NCBI GenBank assembly: GCA_027312165.1
Contig: DAICXN010000001.1
Span: 46,483-110,482 of the forward strand
Origin: Candidatus Saccharimonadota bacterium
GTDB lineage: Bacteria > Patescibacteriota > Saccharimonadia > Saccharimonadales > Saccharimonadaceae
Direction: 5' to 3'
Length of the DNA stretch: 64,000 bases
Shown in pieces: positions 50,521 to 59,611 of this stretch. The first letter of the stretch is position 1; each line of letters begins with the position of its first letter. The notes under the pieces were generated by a model. The model made no database searches and had not been told where the DNA came from. It worked only from the letters and a program-made list of their open reading frames with translations. The position numbers and the translations under genes were made by a program.

Positions 50521-51552
50521 ATGACGATAGAGACGGTAACCAGTGAGCTAGTGCAAGTGTTTTTACTGAGTGTCGGAGCTTTTTTGTTGGCGATGTTTTT
50601 AACCCCGATTTATACTTATTTTGCATACCGTTATCGATTTTGGAAGAGGCAGCGCTCCCACAGTACTGATGGCAAGGAGCTGTCAGTCTTTAATAAGCTG
50701 CACGCAGCCAAGTTTCGCCGCAACATACCAACAATGGCGGGGATTATTGCTGTCGTGTCGATTACTGTTATCACGCTGTTTTTTAATCTTGACCGGGCGC
50801 AGACATGGCTGCCGCTTGCGGCCTTGATCGGTGGTGGTATAGTCGGCCTGATTGATGACGTGATCAATATACGTGGTCTTGGCGGTGGAGTTGCTGGGCT
50901 TCGCTCCGGGATGAAGTTTACGCTGATAACCCTGATCGGCCTGGTCTTGGGTTGGTTCTTCTTTGCGAAGCTGGGAGTCGATGCGATACACGTGCCATTT
51001 TATGGCGAGCTAGCAATCGGCTGGCTGATTGTGCCACTGTTTGCGTTTGCTGTAGTGGCAACTGGTAATGCCGTCAACATCTCGGATGGCCTCGATGGCT
51101 TGGCTGGTGGGCTGCTGGCTATCAGCTTTGCTGCGTTTGGTATGATCGCATTGCTACAGGGCAATGGTCTACTGGCTGGATTTTGTTTTACAGTTGTTGG
51201 GGCGTTATTAAGTTATCTATGGTTCAATATCCACCCGGCTAGGTTCTTTATGGGGGATGTTGGCAGTTTTGCTTTTGGCGTGGCTCTTGGTGTTGTGGCT
51301 ATGTTGACCGATTCGCTATTGCTGCTGCCGGTGATCGGACTATTGTTCGTTATCGAAGCCGGATCTAGCTTAATCCAGATTTTTAGTAAGAAATTCTTTA
51401 AGAGAAAAGTATTTATCTCAGCGCCAATTCACCATCATCTAGAAGCGCAGGGTTGGCCGGAGACAAAAGTAACGATGCGGTTCTGGGTGGTCGGCTGTGT
51501 GGTAGCGTTTATTGGATTTATGTTGGCTTTAGCCGGGGGTCACATTGGCTAG
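50521..51552 (+). CDS. mraY: Phospho-N-acetylmuramoyl-pentapeptide transferase
   Basis: A polytopic protein of 343 aa from the ATG at 50521, which has AAGGAG at 9-nt spacing; an ATG at 50512 would directly touch that SD. It has the MraY motifs LIDDVINIRG, NAVNISDGLDGLAGG, FMGDVGSFAFG and the HHH loop APIHHHLEAQGWPE. It attaches MurNAc-pentapeptide to C55-P, giving lipid I. murE and murF, usually just upstream, are missing here. Confidence 0.94.
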   Translation: MTIETVTSELVQVFLLSVGAFLLAMFLTPIYTYFAYRYRFWKRQRSHSTDGKELSVFNKLHAAKFRRNIPTMAGIIAVVSITVITLFFNLDRAQTWLPLAALIGGGIVGLIDDVINIRGLGGGVAGLRSGMKFTLITLIGLVLGWFFFAKLGVDAIHVPFYGELAIGWLIVPLFAFAVVATGNAVNISDGLDGLAGGLLAISFAAFGMIALLQGNGLLAGFCFTVVGALLSYLWFNIHPARFFMGDVGSFAFGVALGVVAMLTDSLLLLPVIGLLFVIEAGSSLIQIFSKKFFKRKVFISAPIHHHLEAQGWPETKVTMRFWVVGCVVAFIGFMLALAGGHIG

Positions 51553-52831
51553 ACAGTCTTCTGCCGACACTGTAGGCTCGTCGGTGCGTCGACACCGACC
51601 GCTTTATCAGATCGCCCTATACGTGGGCTTGCTTTTACTGCTGGGCTTAATTGTGATGTACGCTATCGGACCTCAACGGGCAAATTTGCTTAATTATGCC
51701 TATGGATCAAGCTACGATGACAACTTTTTCTTTAGCAAGCAGCTAATCAGCGCCATTATAGCAATTGTTGCTTTTGCTTTTTTTGCCTTTTTGCCATACA
51801 AGGTAGTTACAGAGAAGTACGCCAAGCATATATTTCTGGGGGGATTGGCTCTGTGCGTGCTGCTGGTTTTTGCCGGTGCCGTATTAAATTTACCTTTTGC
51901 GACTGAGACAAATGGTGCATACCGATGGATTTATCTCGGAGGTTTTGGTAGCATTCAGCCTTCGGAGATTTTGAAGTTTGGAGCGCTGGTTTTTATGGCT
52001 GGATTTTTGGGCATGCGTGCTTCTCAGGGGAAGATTAACGATACACAGGAGACACTAGTTCCGCTAGCTATAGCTATGGGCGCGTCATTGTTTGTGGTAG
52101 TTGTAATGCAGAAGGATTTGGGAACGGGAATTTCACTGCTTGCGATCATCCTCTCCATGCTAATGGTCGCAGGACTTGGGTGGAAGCTTTTGTTGAAGAT
52201 TGTTGGCGTATTGGTCGCTGCCAGTTTGGTATTTGTGGTGACAGCGCCGCACCGAATGGAAAGGGTGATGACTTTCCTGCAAGGAGATAGTAATATTTCT
52301 GGGGTACAGGATGATAATAGCTATCATATTGCTCAGGCAAGGATCGCCATAGGATCGGGTGGCTTGCTTGGTTTAGGCATCGGAAACAGTGTTCAGGCCA
52401 CTGGATATTTGCCAGAAGCGATTAATGACTCAATTTTTGCAATTATGGGCGAAACCTTTGGGTTTATTGGTTTAGTGGGCATTTTGGTTTTATTTACTGC
52501 TTTGCTGCTGTCGCTTCTGCACGTTGCAGCTAGGTTGCCTGATATGAAATTGCGTCTAGTTGTCGCAGGTGTCTTTGGTTGGGTTGGTTCGCACGTTTTA
52601 CTCAATGTGGCTGCGATGACTGGTCTGGCACCATTGACAGGCATACCACTGCCGCTACTCAGTTATGGAGGTACAAGCATGCTTTTCATTGCCGCAGGGC
52701 TGGGGCTGGCTTTTCAGCTTTCGAGGTATACCTCACACAAACCATTAACGGAAGGAGGGCTGCATGGCCAAGATTCTAGCAGTAGGCGGCGGGTCGGGCG
52801 GACACGTTACGCCAGTCGTCGCAGTATTTAG
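51545..52831 (+). CDS. ftsW: FtsW/RodA-type peptidoglycan polymerase
   Basis: A 428-aa SEDS-family protein with about ten membrane helices. Signature segments include NGAYRWIYLGGFGSIQPSEILKFG, VVMQKDLGTG with the catalytic-loop region following, and NVAAMTGLAPLTGIPLPLLSYGGTSML near the end. It polymerises lipid II with the class B PBP encoded upstream. The start TTG at 51545 overlaps the mraY stop by 8 nt; no nearby ATG fits better. Its last 68 nt overlap murG. Confidence 0.93.
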   Translation: MARQSSADTVGSSVRRHRPLYQIALYVGLLLLLGLIVMYAIGPQRANLLNYAYGSSYDDNFFFSKQLISAIIAIVAFAFFAFLPYKVVTEKYAKHIFLGGLALCVLLVFAGAVLNLPFATETNGAYRWIYLGGFGSIQPSEILKFGALVFMAGFLGMRASQGKINDTQETLVPLAIAMGASLFVVVVMQKDLGTGISLLAIILSMLMVAGLGWKLLLKIVGVLVAASLVFVVTAPHRMERVMTFLQGDSNISGVQDDNSYHIAQARIAIGSGGLLGLGIGNSVQATGYLPEAINDSIFAIMGETFGFIGLVGILVLFTALLLSLLHVAARLPDMKLRLVVAGVFGWVGSHVLLNVAAMTGLAPLTGIPLPLLSYGGTSMLFIAAGLGLAFQLSRYTSHKPLTEGGLHGQDSSSRRRVGRTRYASRRSI

Positions 52832-53927
52832 AGAACTTCAAGATATCGACTCCTCGCATGAGTTAAGGTTTTGGTGTGATAAGAAGTTTGGCCCATCGGC
52901 CCGGGATATTTTCAGGAGGTACGATGAAACGATTCCTGTTGAGTTAATTTCCGCAGGAAAGTTTCGTCGTTATCATGGAGCTGGGCGTTGGCACTACTTC
53001 CAGCCCTCAATCTTCTTGCCAAATCTCGCAGACTTTTTTAAAGTTCTGACTGGTTTTTTACAAAGCGTGTGGCGTTTTTTGAGCTGGCGCCCCGACGTCA
53101 TCTTTATGAAGGGTGGCTATGTCTGTTTGCCAGTTGGCTATGCCGCCAAGCTTTTTAGGATTCCGATAGTCCTTCACGATTCTGACGCGCACCCTGGTCT
53201 GACCAATAGGCTATTGGCGCCATTTGCTGCAAAGATTGGTACTGGAGCGCCCCTCGAGTACTACAAGTACCCACCCGAAAAAACTGCCTATGTTGGAATA
53301 CCAGTTGCGCCTGAATTTAGGCCTTACTCGAGTCGTGAGCGGGCGGAATTCAAGAAGCGCCTAGGGTTTGCTGCCGATCGACCGCTTGTTGTGGTGACTG
53401 GAGGCGGACTTGGTGCCAAGCGGATCAACGATGCCGTGGTCCTAGGGAGAGATAAGCTACTCCAAGAGGCTTCGATCATGTTAATCTCTGGCAAGAGCCA
53501 GTACGAAGAGCTTAACCAGCGGACTGACAGCCGGGAGGGCTGGCGGCTTGAGGCGTTCATCAGCGAGGGCATGGCGATGGTCTTGGCGGCGGCAGATGTA
53601 GTGGTGGCTCGAGCGGGAGCAACCACTTTACTAGAGTTGGCGGCTCTTCATAAGCCAACTATCATTATTCCTAATGGCATGCTTACCGCAGGACATCAAT
53701 TAAAGAACGCCAAGGTTTACCAGGATAAGCTGGCGGCGGTGGTTTTGACAGAAGAAGAGATGGCTCAATCGGGTGATGCTTTAGTTAACAAGATTTTGCA
53801 GCTACTACGAGCGCCAAAAATACTAAGTGGGCTCGGAAATAATTTCGGAAAATTTGCTAAACCCGAGGCAGCCAGAGATATGGCGGAGATGATTCTAACT
53901 GTTCTTCGCAGGAAAGGCAGAAGATAG
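52764..53927 (+). CDS. murG: MurG lipid II synthase
   Basis: The 387-aa GT28 glycosyltransferase starts with the GGGSGGHVTPVVAVFREL motif. It has GGGLGAKRIND in the second domain and VVVARAGATTLLELAALHKPTIIIPNG as UDP-GlcNAc-binding block. It adds GlcNAc to lipid I at the inner membrane face. AAGGAGG lies 5-6 nt before the ATG, inside ftsW, so translation is probably independent of ftsW termination. murC, usually next, is absent. Confidence 0.96.
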   Translation: MAKILAVGGGSGGHVTPVVAVFRELQDIDSSHELRFWCDKKFGPSARDIFRRYDETIPVELISAGKFRRYHGAGRWHYFQPSIFLPNLADFFKVLTGFLQSVWRFLSWRPDVIFMKGGYVCLPVGYAAKLFRIPIVLHDSDAHPGLTNRLLAPFAAKIGTGAPLEYYKYPPEKTAYVGIPVAPEFRPYSSRERAEFKKRLGFAADRPLVVVTGGGLGAKRINDAVVLGRDKLLQEASIMLISGKSQYEELNQRTDSREGWRLEAFISEGMAMVLAAADVVVARAGATTLLELAALHKPTIIIPNGMLTAGHQLKNAKVYQDKLAAVVLTEEEMAQSGDALVNKILQLLRAPKILSGLGNNFGKFAKPEAARDMAEMILTVLRRKGRR

Positions 53928-54862
53928 TGAGCTTATTTAGGCGCAGTAAGTCATCAAATGAGCGTCGCGCGGACTTAACTCGGCGAGAAATTGTTGCCCT
54001 GCGCCGTAGTCAGGTTACGAACAGCGAATCAGTGGACGGCGAAGGATCATATAGGCGCAGCCGGACTTTAAGTGCTTCTCGTCCAGCGGCCCTAGATAGC
54101 GGATCCTCTGAGCGATTAGCGCTATGGCAGCTTCGACAGAAAAGACGTAAGCTTGTCGCCTGGCTGGCCGGTTTGATCGCTGCGATCGGGCTTATTGGGT
54201 TTCTGATTAGCCAGCTGGTGGTGTCTGTCGCGGTTGAGTCACCCGGTGTCGGAAGAGATGATGTGAGCATATATGCCGGAATTCTTAAGGAATACTATTC
54301 TACGCGACCGATTGAGAGGCTGCGGTTTATGACCGATAGGCCTGCTATGCAGTTGTTCTTTCAAGAAAGAGCCCCTGAAGTACAGTCAGTGCGTGTCGTT
54401 GGCGGTGGCGGTTTGGCGAAAGGTGTGTTGCAGGTGTCATTTCGACAACCTACACTTAAGTGGGCTGTTGGCGGTAAAAGCTATTTTGTAGATAGTCTTG
54501 GTATTACCTATGAGAAAAACTATTTTGACGATCCCGGTGTTAGCGTCGATGATCAGAGTGGGCTGTCGCCGGATCTTGGCCAAGAGATAATTAATCGTCG
54601 ATTTTTGAGCTTTTTAGGTCAGGCAATTGCCCTGCTGCGTGAAGACGGAATTATTATCAATCAAACCATTCTGCCGCCTGAGACGATTAGACAGGTGGAG
54701 CTGAGGGTTGAGGGGCGACCATATCGGATAAAGATGACTGTCGATAGGGGGGTAGAGGAGCAGGTGGCAGAAGCGGTGCATGCTCTGAAGTTTATCGATG
54801 AGCGCGGCTTGTCGCCAGAGTACGTCGATGTGCGAGTTGATCAGCGCGTTTTTTACAAGTAG
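53927..54862 (+). CDS. ftsQ: FtsQ/DivIB-like division protein
   Basis: The 311-aa protein has a long Arg/Ser-rich cytoplasmic part (about 70 residues), a transmembrane helix (WLAGLIAAIGLIGFLISQLVV, about 79-100) and an extracytoplasmic domain with a short POTRA-like and beta region (QSVRVVGGGGLAKGVLQVSFRQPTLKWAV). Position at the end of the dcw cluster and topology support FtsQ. The start GTG overlaps the murG stop (TAGTG). ftsA and ftsZ do not follow. Confidence 0.82.
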   Translation: MSLFRRSKSSNERRADLTRREIVALRRSQVTNSESVDGEGSYRRSRTLSASRPAALDSGSSERLALWQLRQKRRKLVAWLAGLIAAIGLIGFLISQLVVSVAVESPGVGRDDVSIYAGILKEYYSTRPIERLRFMTDRPAMQLFFQERAPEVQSVRVVGGGGLAKGVLQVSFRQPTLKWAVGGKSYFVDSLGITYEKNYFDDPGVSVDDQSGLSPDLGQEIINRRFLSFLGQAIALLREDGIIINQTILPPETIRQVELRVEGRPYRIKMTVDRGVEEQVAEAVHALKFIDERGLSPEYVDVRVDQRVFYK

Positions 54863-55313
54863 TAAATGACATCATCGGACGAAGAGGGTGAGGGGGGTTC
54901 AACCCCTACCGTGGGCCAATGTTCGCTTTTTGTTCTAAGGGAAAAATACATACTCCATAACTAAAAGGGGATACTGTCAAACGTAGCTAGCTATTAGGAA
55001 CTAGGGGAGTAGGGCAATAAAAAATAAAAAAAGTCAAATCGTAGTTAGTGAACATTTGTGGATAACTATGATTGGCGAATCTTGTGTTGTGATTTTTGAG
55101 CGAGTTACAAAATAGCTGCTCGTTACTACCGTCTAAGAACAATAAGCGAATAAGATTTAGCGTATTTAAGCCGTTATGATTAGCGGCTGATGGCACTTAC
55201 TCCCCCTAAGTGCCACTTTGTAGTTTTAATGAACGACTATAAGTGCCAAGGTGCCATCTATGTATACGTGACGTAAAAGGTACATTGTGCGACGTAAGGT
55301 TTATCTAATCTTC
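54863..55313. other. Gene-free interval with hairpins and one DnaA box
   Basis: No ORF with coding character is visible. Features seen: a hairpin AGGGG/ACCCCT near 54890, an AT-rich run near 55017-55035, a perfect DnaA-box consensus TGTGGATAA (55057-55065), a 9-bp hairpin TGGCACTTA/TAAGTGCCA (55190-55214) with further AAGTGCCA copies after it, and GACGTAA repeated near 55270 and 55290. One DnaA box alone does not make an origin. Confidence 0.5.
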
Positions 55314-55403
55314 ATGAGTATGTGTTCGTTGATTTCGCCCCTGCTTACTTTAGTTGTCTTGATATTTTTTATGACTCTACTCTTCCGCCTGGCCAAGTCT
55401 TAA
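55314..55403 (+). CDS. Possible 29-aa hydrophobic peptide
   Basis: The frame ATG (55314) to TAA (55401-55403) encodes a single membrane helix with a basic end (LLTLVVLIFFMTLLFRLAKS). AAGG lies about 14 nt upstream, so the SD is poor. It could be a small membrane peptide of toxin or regulator type, or a chance ORF. Another frame from 55322 continues past it to 55678, so a frameshifted remnant is also possible. Confidence 0.25.
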   Translation: MSMCSLISPLLTLVVLIFFMTLLFRLAKS

Positions 55404-55586
55404 TCGTTGCCTTGTCTGACCCTGTCTGGATTCAGTCGGTCTTATGGGCCCGAATTGTCTATAGGATTTTAGGCGCCGATCTAAGCCTTGAGTCGGATCG
55501 TCGTCGGACTTTAGCCAGTACTGTCGTCAAGGACTATCAGAACAAAAAGCGAACTAAAAACCTTTCGCTTGTTTTTGTAGTGAGCT

Positions 55587-58295
55587 CTAGTGCTCTATTT
55601 TTAGATCCGTGCTGCTGTCTGAGGCACTGCGTTGCGAGGAGCTGGCCGACACTTTATCTGACGAATCTGACTGAGTAGATTTCTTTCGACGACTTCGGGT
55701 TCGTTTCTTTTTTGGTTTTTGCTCTACCTGATGGTCGCTTTGGGGCGTGGAGCTCGATTGGGCGCGACTAACCTCGATCGGTTGCTGATTATTGTCTAAT
55801 GGTCGAGTGCTATCGGCTTGTGGTGGCCTAGGGGTTCTTTGTGGTTTTGAGGATGTCTGGCTTGCTGGCTTATTGTTGTTTGCCTGTGGCCTAACAACCT
55901 CGGAAATGGCTGCTTCAACCATCTGACGATCGCGGCTGTAGTGTCGTCTAGAGTTTTCGATTATTCGACTGGTATTGTCAGCCTGCACCGGTGGCAATTC
56001 AAGAGTCTTGGCAGAAAAAGCTGGAACCTTCTCGCCGCCAATCACCATATTGATAACAAAGTTGCGATTGTGCATCTGGAGCAGGTCGATCGCCTCAAAG
56101 TTAGGCTCAAACTGCTTGGCTAGTATCGGTGCATCGTCGGCCGACACCCTGAAGGATATAGTGGTGCCTACGTTGCCAAATACGGCATCGCGCACATTAT
56201 CGGTCATTTGAGATATGTATTGGTTGGCTACTGTTAAGTTTAGGCCATACTTTCGAGCCTCGGATAAGATAGTCGCAAAGGAGTCGGTGGCGAAGTTCTG
56301 AAACTCGTCAACGTACAAGTAGAAAGGTCGGCGATCACGAATATCAGGTATGTCAGATCGGCTCATGGCCGCTAGCTGAATTTTAGTCACCATGAAGGAT
56401 CCTAGGATGGCGGCGTTGTCCTCGCCTATTAATCCCTTGGACAAATTTACTATCAAGATTTTGCCTTGATCCATAATTTCTCGGATATTGAACGTGCTCT
56501 TTGGCTGGCCAATAATGTTTCTTATCACGGGGTTGGCCGTAAAGGCACCAACCTTATTGAGTACTGGAGCTACGGCCTCGGCGACAAACTTGTCGTTCCA
56601 GCTTGCAAACTCGACATTCCAGAACTGTAGTACGACAGTATCTTTACAGTACTCGAGGGTCTCCTTGCGGAAGTTCTTGTCAGTTAGCATTCGCGTAATG
56701 TCGAGCATGGTTGTTTCCGGCCTATCTAGTAGAGCTAGAATGGTGTAGCGTAGGATGTACTCTAGTCTCGGCCCCCAGCTGTCGCCGAACATACGCTTGA
56801 GTACGCCAATTACCTCTGACGATATATTGGTCTTTTGGCTGGGATCAGTTACTTCGAGCGGATTAAATCCAAGCGGATAGGTGGTGTCTGCAGGGTTGAA
56901 GTAAACAACATCGTTAACGCGGCTTCCCGGAATAAAGCGCATATTATCGATGGCAAAGTCGCCGTGAGGGTCAATAATCGCATAGCCTTGATTGTGAAAG
57001 ATGTCACTAAGAGCAAACAATTCAAGCAGTCCCGACTTCCCTGCTCCGGTCTGACCGATAATGTATACATGGCGTGACCGGTCATAGCGTAGCATGCCAA
57101 ACTGGTGATTAATGCCACGGAAATTAGTTACGCCAAAGGCAGATATTTGATCGTCCTGGCTGTCATTACCGGTGATGATCGGTAGTTTAGCTGGTGGTTC
57201 GGCGGTTTTTGATGAGGCCCAGACAATGTTTGGCGTCTCGACATTGGTATGAGGCAAGTGATACACGGAGGCCAGTTCCTCGATGTTCAGTATAAATCCA
57301 TCGCCGGCAAATGAGCGGTTGCGGTATTTTTCTAAGAACTCTTTGCCGAAATTAGCTCGGCCTGCTTTAAAGCCGTTGAGGTTGGTGCTGTTGAACTGCT
57401 TAAATGTTCCAACGAGCGCCTGAATGCGTAGCTTGGCGTTGGTTTGACTTTCGCCTAGGTACGCCAAGCGGATCTTGACTTGAAAGCCTAGCTTGGTTGC
57501 CTTTTTTTCAGCTTCGGATATGCGTGTTTTGTCGCGCTCGGAAAGCTCTGGTCCTGAACTGGCCTTGCTCTCCCCTTGCTCTGGTGGTTGCCATAGCGCA
57601 GCAAGCAATCCTCCCAGCCAGGCAGCTCCACCTCCAGGCCCAAATAGCGAACTGCGGCCGCCTTTTACGCTTGATATCCAGCGATCAGCAAAGCTGTGCC
57701 AGTCATCGGCAAGCGGTCGGACTAGTACTTGAATCCATAATTCTTCACCGGTAGATTCTAGTTTAGCAAGGGTTCCGGTAATGCCTGCCAGAGGATCGAC
57801 TTCAAAGTTTTGGAAAGTTCTAATGGGCAGAAACTCGCTAGCTGTCAGTCCTAATTCGGTTGAATAAACTACACTGTGGGTTCTCTCGTGTTCAGTGTAA
57901 TCCTCTTCGGCAGGATATATCTGGACTGACGGATACTGGGCATAGATCTGTCCTTCGACAAAGCTTTGGAGTGATCGCGGTACCCATACATAAAAACGGA
58001 TTTGTCCGTTGACTGAGGCTATTTCGAAACTGAGGTGCTCCTGGTGCCCTCGACTTAACTTTAGCTCTTTCTTGTCGCGCAGTATGCCATGCAGACTAGC
58101 AAACAGCTGTTCCGCTGCAAGCTCGGACTTATCATTTGTTCGAGGGATTTCCAAAATTAGCAGAACACTGTCAACTTCAGCGGCCTGATCTGCTTGCTGG
58201 TAGTTGCGCCAAGTTAAAAAAGACAGGATAGCTACTAGCGGTATCCAGATGTACCACTGTAAAAGGAGCGAAATTAACCACGAGAATATTTCCAT
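55587..58295 (-). CDS. VirD4/TraG-like membrane ATPase of type IV secretion type
   Basis: The 902-aa protein has one or two N-terminal membrane helices (SLLLQWYIWIPLVAILSFL), an approximately 370-residue domain of unknown type, and a FtsK/TraG-type motor with Walker A GQTGAGKSGLL (Lys420), Walker B FYLYVDEFQNF (Asp663-Glu664) and the ANQYISQM region. A disordered Pro/Ser/Lys-rich tail of about 120 residues ends it. Coupling proteins feed DNA or protein to a secretion channel. No other T4SS subunits are in the window. GACAAT lies 6 nt before the ATG. Confidence 0.85.
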   Translation of the reverse strand: MEIFSWLISLLLQWYIWIPLVAILSFLTWRNYQQADQAAEVDSVLLILEIPRTNDKSELAAEQLFASLHGILRDKKELKLSRGHQEHLSFEIASVNGQIRFYVWVPRSLQSFVEGQIYAQYPSVQIYPAEEDYTEHERTHSVVYSTELGLTASEFLPIRTFQNFEVDPLAGITGTLAKLESTGEELWIQVLVRPLADDWHSFADRWISSVKGGRSSLFGPGGGAAWLGGLLAALWQPPEQGESKASSGPELSERDKTRISEAEKKATKLGFQVKIRLAYLGESQTNAKLRIQALVGTFKQFNSTNLNGFKAGRANFGKEFLEKYRNRSFAGDGFILNIEELASVYHLPHTNVETPNIVWASSKTAEPPAKLPIITGNDSQDDQISAFGVTNFRGINHQFGMLRYDRSRHVYIIGQTGAGKSGLLELFALSDIFHNQGYAIIDPHGDFAIDNMRFIPGSRVNDVVYFNPADTTYPLGFNPLEVTDPSQKTNISSEVIGVLKRMFGDSWGPRLEYILRYTILALLDRPETTMLDITRMLTDKNFRKETLEYCKDTVVLQFWNVEFASWNDKFVAEAVAPVLNKVGAFTANPVIRNIIGQPKSTFNIREIMDQGKILIVNLSKGLIGEDNAAILGSFMVTKIQLAAMSRSDIPDIRDRRPFYLYVDEFQNFATDSFATILSEARKYGLNLTVANQYISQMTDNVRDAVFGNVGTTISFRVSADDAPILAKQFEPNFEAIDLLQMHNRNFVINMVIGGEKVPAFSAKTLELPPVQADNTSRIIENSRRHYSRDRQMVEAAISEVVRPQANNNKPASQTSSKPQRTPRPPQADSTRPLDNNQQPIEVSRAQSSSTPQSDHQVEQKPKKKRTRSRRKKSTQSDSSDKVSASSSQRSASDSSTDLKIEH

Positions 58296-58341
58296 ATGTC
58301 TATTGTCTCACCCCTATTAGCAGAATGCAAACTCTTCGATT

Positions 58342-59400
58342 TTAATTAGAAGTTTCTTCGGCTAGAGTGTAGGTGGCCTTCGCGGCACGCTTGAACTGAG
58401 GCTTGCTTTGAAGGTTGAGCAAGATAGTCGTCTCTTTGACCTGTCGGTTTTTCAAGACTCGTTTGACTATCTCTTCTCGGTGAAGGGGCTCGCCCGCCTT
58501 TTTTAAGACCTCGGTGATGATATCTGCCACTGTGCCGCGGCTGTAGCCCCAAGATTCAAGGGCGTAAATCCCGCGACCTATCAGGACGAATCGTTTGTCC
58601 TTAATCAGTTCGTTGTGGATTGCCTGAGTAGTTACGTCTTTTCGCTTAAAGTCACTCTCTTTGATAGCTTTGGCAATAGCGGAGAAGTGCATTGGCTTGC
58701 CTTTGTCTTCAAGGATGACGAAAATCTTGTCGCGAATATTCTTTGGGTTGACGGTTGGCCACTTGACAAGTCCCCAGTTACCTTTTAATTCAGCCAACTT
58801 TTTGCTAATACTAGCAAGTGCAGTGATATTGAGGGGATGCTCATACTTCATTGAGTTATGCATTTCCTCGGCAGTTATGGGCTGACCGTGATTTTTGATA
58901 AACTTAACGATTTCGGTGACCTGTCGCTTAACTTCTTTTTCATCGCCGATTGTGCCGATTACTGCTGCCTGATGAAAGTCGTCGTTTTCATTTATTGAGG
59001 TTATCGATGGTGCCAACTCGGCTATAAAGGCTACGTGAGATTTCTCGGTGGCTGATCCCGCCCTGCCAAGTAGATGAGATGTCAGATCCTGTATGCGAGC
59101 AGCTCGACCCATCTCAGATAGTTTTGAGGTAATTGTCTTCTCAAGAGCCACCGCAGAGGCAATTTTGCCTTCACTCATTGCCAGCCTGAGTCGAACCAAG
59201 ATTGCCTTTTCCAGCTGCCTAACACGCTCCCTTGTGATGCCGAGCATTTCACCAATGTGCTCAAGTGTTTCCTTGCGGTCATATAGGCCGAACCGTCGAC
59301 TAATGATTGTCTGCTCGCGTTCTTGGCTTATCTCGCCTAGAATATCTTTTACTGCATCTGTTAGATCGGTTGCTGTGTCAGTTTTTGCTGGCTGGCTCAT
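58342..59400 (-). CDS. Sigma-region-4-like / HARE-HTH regulator
   Basis: From the ATG at 59400 the protein is 352 aa. Residues 24-75 copy sigma-70 region 4 (QEREQTIISRRFGL, TLEHIGEMLGITRERVRQLEK), with no region 2. A linker with helical repeats follows, then a HARE-HTH domain (about 222-283, IFVILEDKGKPMHFSAIAKAI) like that of RNA polymerase delta subunit, and a second winged-helix (286-347). It should bind -35-like DNA or the polymerase flap without being a complete sigma factor. A GTG at 59430 is an alternative start. Confidence 0.8.
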   Translation of the reverse strand: MSQPAKTDTATDLTDAVKDILGEISQEREQTIISRRFGLYDRKETLEHIGEMLGITRERVRQLEKAILVRLRLAMSEGKIASAVALEKTITSKLSEMGRAARIQDLTSHLLGRAGSATEKSHVAFIAELAPSITSINENDDFHQAAVIGTIGDEKEVKRQVTEIVKFIKNHGQPITAEEMHNSMKYEHPLNITALASISKKLAELKGNWGLVKWPTVNPKNIRDKIFVILEDKGKPMHFSAIAKAIKESDFKRKDVTTQAIHNELIKDKRFVLIGRGIYALESWGYSRGTVADIITEVLKKAGEPLHREEIVKRVLKNRQVKETTILLNLQSKPQFKRAAKATYTLAEETSN

Positions 59401-59465
59401 GATTTTTGTGGATTTTCCTCTCTGCCTCACCTCAGGATTAGTGATTAATATAACTCAATATTCTT

Positions 59466-59494
59466 ATTATACAACTAGCTAGATAAAAAGTCAA
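59466..59494 (-). promoter_or_regulatory. Promoter of the sigma-4/HARE gene
   Basis: TTGACT (59489-59494) and TATAAT (59466-59471) are 17 nt apart on the minus strand, giving a leader of about 30 or 60 nt depending on start codon. Confidence 0.75.
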
Positions 59495-59611
59495 CTGTAT
59501 AACTAAGCTATATAGATTATAGCACAAATTTTACTAAAATCACATACAGTGTCATGGGATATTTTTAGAGTTTAGAGTGTTTGGGGCAAAACAAATTTAG
59601 TGGCTGAGCGG

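Noticed and set aside
55057-55065. A perfect DnaA box suggesting a replication origin near 55 kb.
   Set aside because: There is only one consensus box, dnaA and dnaN are not adjacent, and the recF fragment is at the far left edge.
55322-55678. A 118-codon frame after the dcw cluster that overlaps the tail of the TraG-like gene.
   Set aside because: It starts at a GTG without SD, its last 92 nt are antisense to a real gene, and no family is recognised. It may be a remnant but is not reported as a gene.
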